Of a stretch of 64,000 nucleotides of DNA, positions 9,270-18,466 are shown piece by piece. This stretch comes from Porphyrobacter sp. CACIAM 03H1 (lineage in GTDB: Bacteria; Pseudomonadota; Alphaproteobacteria; Sphingomonadales; Sphingomonadaceae), in the NCBI RefSeq assembly GCF_002215495.1, contig NZ_CP021378.1, positions 642,417 to 706,416 on the forward strand. The letters run 5' to 3'. Each line of letters opens with the position of its first letter. Within the stretch, counting starts at the first letter, position 1. The translations under genes were made by a program, and so were the position numbers. The notes beneath the pieces are model-generated. The model was given only the letters and a program-made list of their open reading frames with translations, ran no database searches and was not told the DNA's origin.

Positions 9270-10808
9270 TCAGCGCATCAGCCCGCCGATGATGTTGCGC
9301 ACGAAGGCGGTCGCCCCGGTGCGCAGCGGATCGGCGCCCGATTTCTTGCCGAGCACCATCGCGACCGCCATCGAGGCGAGCGAACCGCTGGCAGCGGTCA
9401 CGGCGCTCTTGCCCGCCTTCTCCCACACCGAGGGCGTCCTGCGCTCGCGCTTGGCGACTTCCTCGCGCCCCTTCTCGGCCACCTCGGCGGCCGTGGCGGC
9501 GGCATCGGCGGCCTTGGCGGCGAGCACCTCCGCCGCGCTCTCCCGGTCGACGCGAGTGTCGTACTTGCCCTCAAGCGGGCTGATGGATTGAATGATCGCA
9601 CGTTCCTTGGGCGTCACCGGCCCGAGGCGCGAGCGCGGCGGCTTGATCAGCGTGCGCTCCACGATGGTCGGCGCGCCGTCCCCATCGAGCGTCGAGACCA
9701 GCGCCTCGCCGACCTTGAGCTCGGTGATCGCACTCTCGACATCGAGCCTGGGATTGACCCGGAAGGTCTCCGCCGCCGCCTTGATCGCGCGCTGGTCGCG
9801 CGGCGTGAAGGCGCGCAGGGCGTGCTGCACGCGGTTGCCCAGCTGGCCTGCGACTTCCTCCGGGATATCGATGGGATTCTGGGTGACGAAGAACACGCCC
9901 ACGCCCTTGGAGCGGATCAGGCGGACGACGTTCTCGATGGTGTCCTGCAGCGCCTTGGGGGCATCGTCGAACAGCAGGTGCGCCTCGTCGAAGAAGAACA
10001 CCAGCTTGGGCTTCTCGGGATCGCCGACCTCGGGCAGCGATTCGAACAGCTCCGCCAGCAGCCACAGGAGGAATGTGGCGTAGAGCTTGGGGCTGCGCAT
10101 CAGCTTGTCGGCGGCCAGCACGTTCACATAGCCGCGCCCCTGATCGTCCACCTTCAGGAAATCGTTTATCTCCAGCGCAGGCTCGCCGAAGAAATGGTCC
10201 GCCCCCTGCGCCTCGAACGAGAGCAGCTGGCGCTGGATCGCGCCCACCGAGGGCTTGGAGACATTGCCGTACTTGCCTGACAATTCAGCGGAATTCTCGT
10301 TTGCCCAGGCGAGCAGCGCGGCCAGATCGCCGAAATCGAGCAGCAGCAGCCCGTTCTCGTCGGCGTAGCGGAAGATGATCTGCAGCACGCCTTCCTGCGT
10401 CTCGTTGAGATCGAGCAGGCGCGACAGCAGCAGCGGGCCCATCTCGCTCACCGTGGTGCGGATCGGGTGGCCCTGTTCGCCGTAGAGGTCCCAGAAGATC
10501 ACCGGATTGTCCGCATAGGCATAGTCGGTGATGCCCAGTTCCTTCGCCCGGGATTCGAGCTTGTCGGCATGCTTGAAGGTAGGCGAACCCGGCATGGCGA
10601 TGCCCGACAGGTCGCCCTTCACGTCGGCGACGAAGACCGGCACCCCGGCGCGCGAGAAGCTTTCGGCGATGCCTTGCAACGTGACGGTCTTGCCGGTCCC
10701 GGTCGCCCCGGCGATCAGCCCGTGGCGGTTGGAGCGTTCGAGCAGCAGCACCTGCCGCGACCCGTCCGCACCGAGGCCGAGAAAGATTTCGCCCGCCATT
10801 TCCGCCAT
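9270..10808 (-). CDS. HerA/FtsK-like ATPase, DUF853 (YjgR) family
   Basis: A 512-residue cytosolic ATPase of the HerA-FtsK superfamily. Walker A is GATGTGKT (34-41) and Walker B is [12 protein letters not shown] (about 268-280). Continuous similarity to the DUF853 family includes [13 protein letters not shown] C-terminal segments and an alanine-rich stretch (about 440-470). The family's role is not established; it is not the archaeal repair helicase HerA-NurA, and no NurA-like partner is adjacent. An alternative ATG four codons downstream would also work. Convergent with the cupin gene; divergent from the pabB-pabC fusion. Confidence 0.88.
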   Translation of the reverse strand: MAEMAGEIFLGLGADGSRQVLLLERSNRHGLIAGATGTGKTVTLQGIAESFSRAGVPVFVADVKGDLSGIAMPGSPTFKHADKLESRAKELGITDYAYADNPVIFWDLYGEQGHPIRTTVSEMGPLLLSRLLDLNETQEGVLQIIFRYADENGLLLLDFGDLAALLAWANENSAELSGKYGNVSKPSVGAIQRQLLSFEAQGADHFFGEPALEINDFLKVDDQGRGYVNVLAADKLMRSPKLYATFLLWLLAELFESLPEVGDPEKPKLVFFFDEAHLLFDDAPKALQDTIENVVRLIRSKGVGVFFVTQNPIDIPEEVAGQLGNRVQHALRAFTPRDQRAIKAAAETFRVNPRLDVESAITELKVGEALVSTLDGDGAPTIVERTLIKPPRSRLGPVTPKERAIIQSISPLEGKYDTRVDRESAAEVLAAKAADAAATAAEVAEKGREEVAKRERRTPSVWEKAGKSAVTAASGSLASMAVAMVLGKKSGADPLRTGATAFVRNIIGGLMR

Positions 10809-10908
10809 CTCGCGTCCCCTGTAACCGCTCTCCCGCTGATGTGCAGGGGCATGGCGCGGCGGTCAAGTTCTCGACAGCGGCGCCGCTTTGGGCCAAGGCT
10901 TGCGCGTG

Positions 10909-12723
10909 ATGGGTTCGCCAACGCCATTTGTCCTGCTCGACGATGCGCGCGCGCAAGACGCCGCCGCCGATGCGCTGCTCTACGAGGCGCCGCGCGAGGT
11001 GTTCGCCGCGCGCCGGGCCGAGGAAGTCGAAGCCGTGCTCGCCGCGGCCGAGGCGGCGCGGGTGGCCGGGGGCGGATCGCTGGCGGGCTACATCGCCTAC
11101 GAGGCGGGCCTCGCGCTCGAGCCGAAGCTGGCAGGCCTTGCCGCCGCGCGCAGCGGCGGAGCGGGGCCGCTGGTTTGGCTCGGCCTGTTCGATGCCCCGC
11201 CCCGGATCGCCGCCGCCGATGTCCCGGCCTGGCTCGCCGAGCGGGCGCAGGGCCCGGGCACGCTCGGCCCGATGGAGCCGCAGCTCTCCCCCGGCGGCTA
11301 TGCCGCTGCCTTCGCGCGGCTGGCCGAGGCGATCCGCGCCGGCGACATCTATCAGGCGAACCTCACCTATCCCCTCGCCGGGTCCTTTCGCGGCGATCCG
11401 ATCGGGCTCTATGCCGCCCTGCGCGACGGCAGCCGCGCGGGCTATGGCGGGCTTGTGTTCGACGGCGCGCACTGGCTCCTGAGTTTCTCGCCCGAGCTGT
11501 TCGTGGCGCTTTCGGGCGGGGAGGCCAAGGTCAAGCCGATGAAGGGCACCCGCCCGCGCATGGCCGATCCGGCCGCCGACGCGGCGATGGCGGCGGACCT
11601 AGGGGCCTCGGTCAAGGACCGCGCCGAGAACCTGATGATCGTCGACCTGATGAGGAACGACCTGTCGCGCGTGGCCGAGGCTGGCAGCGTGCGGGTCGAT
11701 GCGCCCTTCGCGGTCGAGAGCTACCCGACGGTGCACCAGATGGTCTCCACGGTGCGCGCGAGGCTCAGTCCCGGCAGGGGCGCGATGGACCTCGTGCGGG
11801 CGCTGTTCCCCTGCGGTTCGATCACCGGCGCGCCCAAGATCCGGGCGATGGAACTGCTGGGCGAGGTGGAGCGCGATGCCCGCGGCCCCTATTGCGGCGC
11901 GATCGGGCGGATCGATGCGGATGGGAACGCGGCCTTCAACGTCGCAATCCGCACCTTGCGGCTCACGCCGATCGAGAACGGGCAGGGCAGCGCGGTGCTC
12001 GGCATCGGCTCGGCAATCGTCGCCGACAGCGAGCCCATGGCCGAACGGCGCGAGTGCGAGGTCAAGGCCGGCTTCCTGCGCCGCGCTGCCCCGGGCCTTG
12101 CGGCGCCGCAGTGCGACCTGATCGAGACGATGCGCTTCGAGCCCGAGAGCGGCATTGCCCTGCTCGAGGACCACCTTGCGCGGATGAAGGCGAGTGCTGG
12201 GGCGCTCGGCTTCACCTTCGATCGCCATGCGCTGAGGAACCAGATCCAGGCGCTGTGCTTCGAACTCGACGCCCCTGCCCGTGTGCGCCTGCTGGTCGCG
12301 CGCAGCGGGGCGAGTGCGCTCGAGACCGCGCCCTTGCCCGCGCCGCTGGAAGAGCCGGTGAAGGTCGCCGCGCTCCCCCATCCGCTCGACCCGTCCGACT
12401 GGCGCCTCGCGCACAAGACCTCGGATCGCGGTTTCTACGAGGATGCCTTGGCCGCCGCGCGCACGCTGGGCGCCGACGAGGCGCTGCTGGTGCGCGCCGA
12501 CGGGTGCGTGACCGAGGGGAGCTGGACCAGCGTCTTCGTCGATGGCCCCGATGGCGTGCTGCTCACCCCGCCCGCCAGCCTCGGCCTGCTGCCCGGCGTT
12601 CTGCGCGGGCACCTCATCGCCGAGGGCCGCGCGCGCGAGGCAGAATTGACGCTCGATGATCTGGCCGCAGGCTTCTGGATCGGCAATGCCCTGCGCGGGT
12701 TGATGCGCGCGGTGCTGGTGTGA
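10909..12723 (+). CDS. pabBC: Aminodeoxychorismate synthase component I fused to aminodeoxychorismate lyase (PabB-PabC)
   Basis: A 604-residue fusion for 4-aminobenzoate (folate) synthesis. Residues about 1-395 are the chorismate-binding PabB part, with GSITGAPKIRAMELLGE near 303. Residues about 400-604 are the fold-type IV PLP enzyme PabC, with the PLP lysine in HKTSDRGFYE (about 502) and LLPGVLRGHL. Together they convert chorismate plus ammonia into 4-aminobenzoate; the glutaminase PabA is not encoded here. ATG 10909 is preferred over an upstream TTG at 10888. Such fusions are known in many proteobacteria. Confidence 0.92.
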   Translation: MGSPTPFVLLDDARAQDAAADALLYEAPREVFAARRAEEVEAVLAAAEAARVAGGGSLAGYIAYEAGLALEPKLAGLAAARSGGAGPLVWLGLFDAPPRIAAADVPAWLAERAQGPGTLGPMEPQLSPGGYAAAFARLAEAIRAGDIYQANLTYPLAGSFRGDPIGLYAALRDGSRAGYGGLVFDGAHWLLSFSPELFVALSGGEAKVKPMKGTRPRMADPAADAAMAADLGASVKDRAENLMIVDLMRNDLSRVAEAGSVRVDAPFAVESYPTVHQMVSTVRARLSPGRGAMDLVRALFPCGSITGAPKIRAMELLGEVERDARGPYCGAIGRIDADGNAAFNVAIRTLRLTPIENGQGSAVLGIGSAIVADSEPMAERRECEVKAGFLRRAAPGLAAPQCDLIETMRFEPESGIALLEDHLARMKASAGALGFTFDRHALRNQIQALCFELDAPARVRLLVARSGASALETAPLPAPLEEPVKVAALPHPLDPSDWRLAHKTSDRGFYEDALAAARTLGADEALLVRADGCVTEGSWTSVFVDGPDGVLLTPPASLGLLPGVLRGHLIAEGRAREAELTLDDLAAGFWIGNALRGLMRAVLV

Positions 12724-12730
12724 CCATTTC

Positions 12731-12825
12731 CCGTTCGCCCTGAGCTTGTCGAAGGGCCGTTTTCCACTTCAGGCACCGGCCTTCCAGAGAGAAGGACAGT
12801 GCTTCGACAAGCTCAGCACGAACGG
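12731..12825. repeat. REP-like palindromic element, family A
   Basis: Left arm 12731-12756 contains GCCCTGAGCTTGTCGAAGG. Right arm 12800-12825 contains GCTTCGACAAGCTCAGCACG. It fills the gap between the pabB-pabC fusion and the pseudouridine synthase gene and ends 12 bases before the latter's start codon. Confidence 0.85.
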
Positions 12826-12837
12826 ATAAGAAGATTC

Positions 12838-13500
12838 ATGGCCGACATTCGCATCCTCTACGAAGACGGCGAGGCGCTCGTCATCGACAAGCCTTCGGGC
12901 ATGGCGGTGGATCGCCCGCGCAAGGGCGGGATCTGCCTCGAGGATCATCTCGACCGCCTGAAACTGGGCTTCCAGCGCGCGCCGGTGGCGGTGCACCGGC
13001 TGGATACCGACACCAGCGGCTGCCTGCTGCTCGCCCGCAACCCCAAGGCGCTGGCGCGGTTCAACCGGGCCTTCGAGGAGCGGCTGGTGGGCAAGACCTA
13101 CCTCGCCGTTCTGGCTGGCCGTCCGCCGGGCACGCAGGGCACGATCGAGCTCGCCCTCGCCAAGATCAGCTCGGCCGAGAAGGGCTGGCGGATAATCCCG
13201 GCGAAGAAGGGCAAGCCGGCGGTCTCGCACTGGGAATTGGTGGAGGAGCTTGGCCCCCACAGCCTGATCCGCTTCCGCCCGGAAACCGGCCGCACCCACC
13301 AGCTCAGGGTCCACGCACTGAAGGGCCTCGGCGCGCCCCTGCTGGGTGATCCGGTCTATGGTGCGGGCAATGCCCCGGGGGCGAAGCGCACGATGCTCCA
13401 TGCCGAAAGCCTGACCGTGACCCGCCCGGGCAAGACGCCGATCGAGGCCCGGGCGCCGCTGCCGGCGGATTTCCTCGCGCTCGGGGCGACAGATGGATGA
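12838..13500 (+). CDS. RNA pseudouridine synthase, RluA/TruC-like
   Basis: A 220-residue enzyme isomerising uridine to pseudouridine in rRNA or tRNA. The catalytic aspartate is in HRLDTDTSG (Asp56), followed by RFRPETGRTHQLRVH and GDPVYG, all hallmarks of the RluA family. There is no S4 domain, so it is closer to RluA/RluE-sized members than to RluC/D. It overlaps the arfB start by eight bases. ATG 12838 was chosen because the upstream extension is encoded by the repeat element. Which RNA position is modified cannot be told from sequence. Confidence 0.88.
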   Translation: MADIRILYEDGEALVIDKPSGMAVDRPRKGGICLEDHLDRLKLGFQRAPVAVHRLDTDTSGCLLLARNPKALARFNRAFEERLVGKTYLAVLAGRPPGTQGTIELALAKISSAEKGWRIIPAKKGKPAVSHWELVEELGPHSLIRFRPETGRTHQLRVHALKGLGAPLLGDPVYGAGNAPGAKRTMLHAESLTVTRPGKTPIEARAPLPADFLALGATDG

Positions 13501-13912
13501 CGAGCCGCTGACGGCCCGCGCCCTGAGGCTGGCGAGCGAGAGCTTCCTCGCCGGTTCCGGCCCCGGCGGGCAGAACGCCAACAAGGTCGCGACCGAGGTG
13601 GAGCTGCGCGTCAACATCTATGCGCTGCGCCTCAGCCCGCCGGTCTTCGCGCGGCTGAGGAAGCTTGCGGGGGCAAAGCTGGCGGGGAACGGCGATCTCA
13701 TCGTCACCTCCAAGGCGCACCGCACGCAGGAAGCCAACCGTCAGGACGCCCGCGCCAAGCTCGCCGCGCTGCTCGAGGAAGCCCAGACCGAACCCAAGCG
13801 CCGCGCCAGGACTCGGCTCAACCGCGTCGGCAAGACCGAGCGGCTGAAGGTCAAGAAGGCGCGCGGCGCGGTGAAGGCGGGGCGAGGGCGGCCCAGCGCC
13901 TCGGACTGGTGA
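13493..13912 (+). CDS. arfB: Peptidyl-tRNA hydrolase ArfB (YaeJ-like ribosome rescue factor)
   Basis: A 139-residue release-factor-like protein that frees stalled ribosomes on truncated mRNA. It has the GGQ catalytic tripeptide (25-27) in SGPGGQNANK and a basic C-terminal tail (about 100-139) expected to enter the empty mRNA channel. It lacks a codon-recognition domain, which separates it from RF1/RF2. The gene begins inside the last codons of the pseudouridine synthase gene, so the two are coupled. Confidence 0.92.
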   Translation: MDDEPLTARALRLASESFLAGSGPGGQNANKVATEVELRVNIYALRLSPPVFARLRKLAGAKLAGNGDLIVTSKAHRTQEANRQDARAKLAALLEEAQTEPKRRARTRLNRVGKTERLKVKKARGAVKAGRGRPSASDW

Positions 13913-13915
13913 GGC

Positions 13916-14638
13916 TCAGGCGGCCGCGGCGTCGATCACCATGAAGGTCGGGTAGGCCATGCCGCGGGCGTATTTGACCGGATCGATCGCTTCCAGTTCG
14001 GGCGCGGGGCGGGTCTCGTGCACGCCCCGCAGCGCGAATCCGGCCGCCAGCAGCGGATTCACCATCTCCTCGAAGGACCGGTAGTAATCGGGCACCACCA
14101 CCGGATCGGCGGTGAATCCCTTCCACGTGGCCTCGACATACTGGACGCCGAAGGGGCTCGGCGGATTGTACCATTTGTAGGCGCCCATCGGATGCTGGAC
14201 GCTGAACACCAGCCGCCCGCCGGGACGCAGCAGGCGCCGGAACTCGCCTAGCGGAACCGACCAGTCGCGCACGTAATCGATGGCGAGCGAGGAGACGACA
14301 AGGTCGAACCCTGCATCGTTAAGCCCCACGAGCGGCTGCGCCATGTCGGCGACGAACACCTCGGCGGCGGGCGCGCGGGCCTGCGCCAGCCGGACCATCG
14401 CCGGGCTGACATCGAAGGCGGTCACCCGCGCCGCGCCGGCGGCCAGAAGGTCGCGCATCAGGAACCCCGGTCCGCACCCCGCATCGAGCACCGCCAGCCC
14501 CTCGACCGCGCCGATCACCCGGCGGATCGCGGGGTGCTCGTTGTAGCCGTTCTCCGCCTTGGTCTCGGCCTTGGCGGCATAGGCCTCGGCCAGCCTCTCG
14601 TAGGCGGCGAGCGCGATCGGGCGATCGGGGTCGGTCAT
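13916..14638 (-). CDS. Class I SAM-dependent methyltransferase
   Basis: A 240-residue Rossmann-fold methyltransferase. Motif I is LDAGCGPG (51-58), with the acidic loop at FDVSPAMV and motif IV-like DLVVSSLAIDYV. A later segment, LRPGGRLVFSVQHPM, is typical of UbiE/COQ5-like small-molecule methyltransferases. ATG 14638 was preferred because the upstream reading frame (to 14773) gives a low-complexity basic extension. The gene is convergent with arfB, with only three bases between stops. The substrate is unknown. Confidence 0.85.
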   Translation of the reverse strand: MTDPDRPIALAAYERLAEAYAAKAETKAENGYNEHPAIRRVIGAVEGLAVLDAGCGPGFLMRDLLAAGAARVTAFDVSPAMVRLAQARAPAAEVFVADMAQPLVGLNDAGFDLVVSSLAIDYVRDWSVPLGEFRRLLRPGGRLVFSVQHPMGAYKWYNPPSPFGVQYVEATWKGFTADPVVVPDYYRSFEEMVNPLLAAGFALRGVHETRPAPELEAIDPVKYARGMAYPTFMVIDAAAA

Positions 14639-14820
14639 GGACCTGTCTCTATGCGGCAGGCGGGCGCAGGGCAATCGGCCAGCCGCCTTGACTTTTCCCC
14701 GTGAATCGGCGAATGGCGCGCCCGTGTGGCGGTGTGCCGGGCCTTCCGGGCGCGCCGCTATTTGCTTTTTCAAGCCCGGGTGAACGTCCGCCGGGCCGAC
14801 CCAGTTGACAGGAACCCGCC

Positions 14821-14988
14821 ATGGCGAAGCCCACCACCGTCAAGATCCGCCTCGTCTCGAGCGAGGGCACCGGCTTCTTCTACGTGACCAAGAAGAACCC
14901 GCGCAACATCACCGAGAAGATGAGCTTCCGGAAGTATGACCCGGTGGCGCGCAAGCATGTCGAGTTCAAGGAAGCCAAGATCAAGTAA
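14821..14988 (+). CDS. rpmG: 50S ribosomal protein L33
   Basis: A 55-residue protein, [20 protein letters not shown] at the start and FKEAKIK at the end. It matches the longer cysteine-free L33 of alphaproteobacteria; [10 protein letters not shown] and KMSFRKYDP are diagnostic. It binds the 50S subunit near the E site. Because it lacks the CXXC pairs it belongs to the zinc-independent type. A GACAGGAA sequence just upstream is a plausible ribosome-binding site. The gene stands alone. Confidence 0.96.
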   Translation: MAKPTTVKIRLVSSEGTGFFYVTKKNPRNITEKMSFRKYDPVARKHVEFKEAKIK

Positions 14989-15070
14989 GATCGGGCCTTC
15001 CGCCTCCGCCCAGACGGGCGGTTGCGATAATTCATCGACAGTTCAAGCCTGCGGCCCTAGTCGCGTCGGC

Positions 15071-15739
15071 ATGATCAGACAGCTTCCCTTCGCCCGCACG
15101 CTGGCGCTCTCCCTGGGCGCCGGCGCGCTTGCATTGGGGCTTGCCCCCGGCCAGCCCACCCTCCTCGCCCCGCCCGCCGCCGCACAGGCCGCCAGCGATC
15201 TCGACCGCGTGGTCGGCGCGCTCCGGGCGATCTCGACGATGAAGGCCGATTTCGTCCAGACCGACCGGCAGGGCCAGACCCTGCGCGGGGTGATGACGCT
15301 GAAGCGTCCGGGCAAGATCCGCTTCGACTATGGCAAGGACGCCGATTTCCTCGTCGTCTCCAACGGCAAGTCGCTCTACGTCGTCGACTACGAGGTCGCC
15401 CAGGTCGAACGCTGGCCGATCGGCAATTCGCCGCTTGGCGCGCTGTTCGATCCCGACAAGGACGTGAAGCGTTACGGCAAGCTGGTGCCGACCGGGAACC
15501 CCGATGTGCTGAGCGTCGAGGTGCGCGATCCGAAGAAGCCGGAATTCGGCATGATCACGCTGATCTTCGTGAAGAATGCCGCGGCGCCGGGCGGGCTGCA
15601 GCTGACCCATTGGGTCGCGCTCGATGCGCAGAACAACCGCACCCGGGTGAACCTGTCGAACCAGCGTTACGGCGTGGCGGTGGCCGACAGCGCCTTCACT
15701 TTCAAGGACCCGCGCCGAACCGCCCGCCGCCCGGGCTGA
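15071..15739 (+). CDS. lolA: Outer-membrane lipoprotein carrier protein LolA-like
   Basis: A 222-residue periplasmic protein that ferries lipoproteins from the inner to the outer membrane. It has a signal peptide (about 1-38, ending AAAQA), then SDLDRVVGALRAISTMKADF and QTDRQGQTLRGVMTLKRPGK, the characteristic LolA N-terminal strands. The beta-barrel half follows, with FLVVSNGKSLYVVDYE. Length is normal. Start ATG 15071 is set by the signal peptide. No LolB is nearby. The terminator at 15919 is the first strong stop signal downstream, but it may belong to the separate RNA described there. Confidence 0.9.
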   Translation: MIRQLPFARTLALSLGAGALALGLAPGQPTLLAPPAAAQAASDLDRVVGALRAISTMKADFVQTDRQGQTLRGVMTLKRPGKIRFDYGKDADFLVVSNGKSLYVVDYEVAQVERWPIGNSPLGALFDPDKDVKRYGKLVPTGNPDVLSVEVRDPKKPEFGMITLIFVKNAAAPGGLQLTHWVALDAQNNRTRVNLSNQRYGVAVADSAFTFKDPRRTARRPG

Positions 15740-15769
15740 ATCGCGGGCCGCTCGACGAACGGTTGTAGG

Positions 15770-15955
15770 GAGGCGACAAAAAATCGGAGGCGTTCATGTG
15801 AATGAAAGCCTCCAGCGGCTAATCATTCTCAACAAGGCAGGTCGAAGGGAGGTTTCCCCCCTGTTGCCCACCCTTCACCAAGGGCCCGCCTTGCACAAGC
15901 GTGACGAACGCTCCATGGAACCCCCGACCCATCGCCCCCGGGTCGGGGGTTTTTG
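15770..15955 (+). ncRNA. Candidate structured small RNA with intrinsic terminator
   Basis: The gap between lolA and the convergent alkaline phosphatase gene holds strong RNA structure on the plus strand and no credible ORF. A hairpin at 15786-15813 has stems GGAGGC/GCCTCC and TTCAT/ATGAA, one G-A mismatch between them and a GTGA (GNRA) tetraloop. A second, long-range helix CAAGGC/GCCTTG (about 15834 and 15891) closes a G/C-rich multiloop. The 3' end is the strong terminator at 15919-15955. The GAATGA part of the first hairpin could instead pair with TCATTC just downstream. I matched no known RNA family. It could also be a long lolA 3' untranslated region. Confidence 0.5.
15919..15955 (+). terminator. 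Rho-independent terminator
   Basis: An 11-bp perfect stem (ACCCCCGACCC at 15920-15930 with GGGTCGGGGGT at 15940-15950) is followed by TTTTTG. The U-run lies only on the plus-strand side, so it ends plus-strand transcripts (the candidate small RNA and/or lolA). Confidence 0.88.
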
Positions 15956-16078
15956 TTTGGCTTTTTGGTGTTCCGCACGCCATCCGGCGTGCGAAATCCT
16001 CGCTCATGCGACCTGAAGGTCGCATCGCTGCGGGCGGCCGTTCGGCCTTGCGGCGGCTGCGCCGCCGGGCTCTATCTC

Positions 16079-17533
16079 CTACTCCCAGCCAAGTGCCCTG
16101 CGGATGATCGCGTAGATCACGTTCTGCTCGATCACTCCGCGCGCCCGTTCGGCGCCGGGGCCGGTGGCGAACAGCGCGACATCCTCGCCGCCGTGGGTTT
16201 CCGACGGGAGCGGCACCAGCGCCTGCTGGCGGGCGGCAAGGCCGGTCTGCGGCACGGGGCGCGCGTGCTCGCCGTCGCCGTCCTCGTCCTTGTGGATCCC
16301 GCCCGGGCCATTGGCATAACCGAGCGTGGTGTAGGGCTTGCCGTCGATCGCCGGGGCGGGCGAGGTGCCGTCGCCGCCGTCCTCGCCGCGTCCGGCGGGC
16401 GGCACCACCAGCCCGAGGATGTCGTTGCCGCGTCGCGGATAGCCGGCGATGGTGAAGACGTGGCTGTGATCGGCCGTGACCATGATCAGCGTCTCGGCCG
16501 GATCGGTGTTCTCGACCGCATATTGCACCGCCCGCGCGAACTCGACCGCCTCCTCCAGCGCATAGCCCGCCTGCCCGGCGTGATGCGCGTGGTCGATCCG
16601 CCCGCCCTCGACCATCAGGTAGAAGCCCTCCGGGTCTGCCTTCAGCCGCGCGATCGCCTGCGCGGTCATGTCGGTGAGGGTCGGCTCGGGCGAATCCGGC
16701 TTGCGATCGGCCATGAAGGTCAGGTGGCTGGGGTTGAACAGGCCGAGCACCGGCCTGTCCATCGGCGCGGCGGCGAGGCCGGCGGCGTCCTTGACCACCA
16801 CGCCCCCGTTGTTCGCCGCCCACTGCGCTGGCAGATCGGCGGCTGCATCGGCGCGCCGGCCGCCGCCGTTCCTGCCGTAGAACATCCCCGACCCGCCGCC
16901 GAGCGCCACGTCGAACTGCGCCTCGGCCAGCTGGAGCGCGATATCCTTGCAGCCCTGCCCCTGCTGGTCGGCGGGAATGTCCCTGTCGCTCTCCCAGTCG
17001 CGGTCGGCGCTGCGCGAATAGACGCTCGCCGGGGTGGCGTGGGTGAGACGGGTGGTGGTGACGATCCCGAGCGCGAGGCCGCGCCGCTTCGCCTCCTCGC
17101 CCAGCAAGGGCAGCGGGTGGGCGAGCGCGTCCTTGCACACACCCTTCTCCGCCTCCGGCCCGATGCCGAGCACGCCGATGCGGGTCTTCACCCCCGAATG
17201 CATCGCCGTGGCCGTGCCCGCGCTGTCGGGGACCTGGGCATTGGTGTTGTAGGTCTTGACCAGCGCCACGTTCGGGAATTTCTCGAAGCTGAGGCTGTTC
17301 TCCTCGCCTGTCTCCCCGCGCTTCTGCCCGTCATAGATGCGCGCGGCGGTGATGGTGGAGATGCCCATGCCGTCGCCGATGAACAGGATGACGTTCTTCG
17401 CCTTGCCCGGCGCCGGGGCTGGGGGGCGGGTATCGCTGTAGCCGGTGGCGCCGTTGGTGTTGATGGTGGCGACGCAGCCGCCGAGCGGCAGGGCGGCGGC
17501 GAGCAGGGCGACGAGGGCGCGGGTCTGGATCAT
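16079..17533 (-). CDS. phoA: Alkaline phosphatase, PhoA family, lipoprotein
   Basis: A 484-residue phosphomonoesterase releasing phosphate outside the cytoplasm. The signal is a lipoprotein type, LPLGGC with lipidated Cys20. The first metal-binding motif is VILFIGDGMG (Asp54) and the phosphorylated serine lies in VPDSAGTATA (Ser104). Later ligands are in EGGRIDHAHHAG and VTADHSHVF. With pstS at the left edge and PPK2 at 26.6 kb it suggests active phosphate scavenging, though I see no clear Pho box before it. ATG 17533 is fixed by the lipobox. Confidence 0.92.
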   Translation of the reverse strand: MIQTRALVALLAAALPLGGCVATINTNGATGYSDTRPPAPAPGKAKNVILFIGDGMGISTITAARIYDGQKRGETGEENSLSFEKFPNVALVKTYNTNAQVPDSAGTATAMHSGVKTRIGVLGIGPEAEKGVCKDALAHPLPLLGEEAKRRGLALGIVTTTRLTHATPASVYSRSADRDWESDRDIPADQQGQGCKDIALQLAEAQFDVALGGGSGMFYGRNGGGRRADAAADLPAQWAANNGGVVVKDAAGLAAAPMDRPVLGLFNPSHLTFMADRKPDSPEPTLTDMTAQAIARLKADPEGFYLMVEGGRIDHAHHAGQAGYALEEAVEFARAVQYAVENTDPAETLIMVTADHSHVFTIAGYPRRGNDILGLVVPPAGRGEDGGDGTSPAPAIDGKPYTTLGYANGPGGIHKDEDGDGEHARPVPQTGLAARQQALVPLPSETHGGEDVALFATGPGAERARGVIEQNVIYAIIRRALGWE

Positions 17534-17630
17534 GCGGGTCTCCGGGAATGCCGCCCCGCCCTATCGCGCCGCCATGCGACATGAAAGTGAAAGCTGGAAA
17601 ACCGCGCCGCGCCCCCCTAAGTCCGCCCCC

Positions 17631-18419
17631 ATGCTGTCTGTCGCCACCTGGAACATCAACTCCGCGCGCCTGCGCGTGGGCCTCATCGAGAAGCTGCTCA
17701 CCGAGGCCGCGCCCGACATCCTGTGCCTGCAGGAGATCAAGTGCGAGAGCCACCTGTTTCCGGCCGAGGCACTGGCCGCGCTCGGCTACACCCATCAGGC
17801 GGTGAGCGGGCAGAAGGGCTACCACGGCGTCGCCACGGTCAGCCGCGTGCCCATCCGCGAGGTCACCCGCCACGACTGGCAGGACAATGGCGAGGCGCGG
17901 CACATCGGGGTCGAGGTGCTGGGCAAGGACCTGCTGATCGAGAACGTCTACGTCCCCGCCGGCGGCGACGTGCCCGACCGGGAGGTGAACCCCAAGTTCG
18001 GGCAGAAGCTCGACTTCCTCGGGCGGATGACGCGGTGGGCGGACACGCTCGACCGCCCGACGCTGATCGTCGGCGATTTCAACATCGCCCCGCTCGAAAG
18101 TGACGTGTGGAGCCACAAGCAGCTGCTGAAGGTCGTCAGCCACACGCCGATCGAGGTCGAGACGCTGGGCCGGTTCCAGGATGCCCACGGCTGGGTCGAC
18201 CTCGGCCGCCAGCACATCCCCGCGCCCGGGCGCTACTATTCGTGGTGGAGCTATCGCAATCCGGGCTGGCAGGAGAACGACAAGGGCCGCCGCCTCGACC
18301 ACATGTGGGCCTCGCCCGCCGTGGCGCAGCAGGCGCGCGCGCACCGCGTGATCGAGGAGGCGCGGGCGTGGGAGCAGCCGTCCGATCACGTGCCGCTGGT
18401 GACGGAGTTCGACATCTGA
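17631..18419 (+). CDS. xth: Exodeoxyribonuclease III
   Basis: A 262-residue AP endonuclease/3'-5' exonuclease of base-excision repair. Catalytic motifs are SVATWNINSARL (Asn8), LQEIKCE (Glu35), VGDFNIAP (Asp near 147) and SDHVPLVTEF (His near 252). Length is standard for XthA. ATG 17631 begins the first core strand; the frame is open further upstream but without similarity. GTP cyclohydrolase II follows within about 50 bases on the same strand. Confidence 0.95.
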   Translation: MLSVATWNINSARLRVGLIEKLLTEAAPDILCLQEIKCESHLFPAEALAALGYTHQAVSGQKGYHGVATVSRVPIREVTRHDWQDNGEARHIGVEVLGKDLLIENVYVPAGGDVPDREVNPKFGQKLDFLGRMTRWADTLDRPTLIVGDFNIAPLESDVWSHKQLLKVVSHTPIEVETLGRFQDAHGWVDLGRQHIPAPGRYYSWWSYRNPGWQENDKGRRLDHMWASPAVAQQARAHRVIEEARAWEQPSDHVPLVTEFDI

Positions 18420-18466
18420 GTGGCCCCTCTCCCGCCCCGTCCCCCGAGCGCCGCGCGGCGCAGGCG

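Noticed and set aside
15801..15825. A short ATG...TAA reading frame inside the candidate RNA, possibly a leader peptide
   Set aside because: Only six codons (MKASSG), no ribosome-binding site of its own apart from stem sequence, and no downstream plus-strand gene to attenuate.
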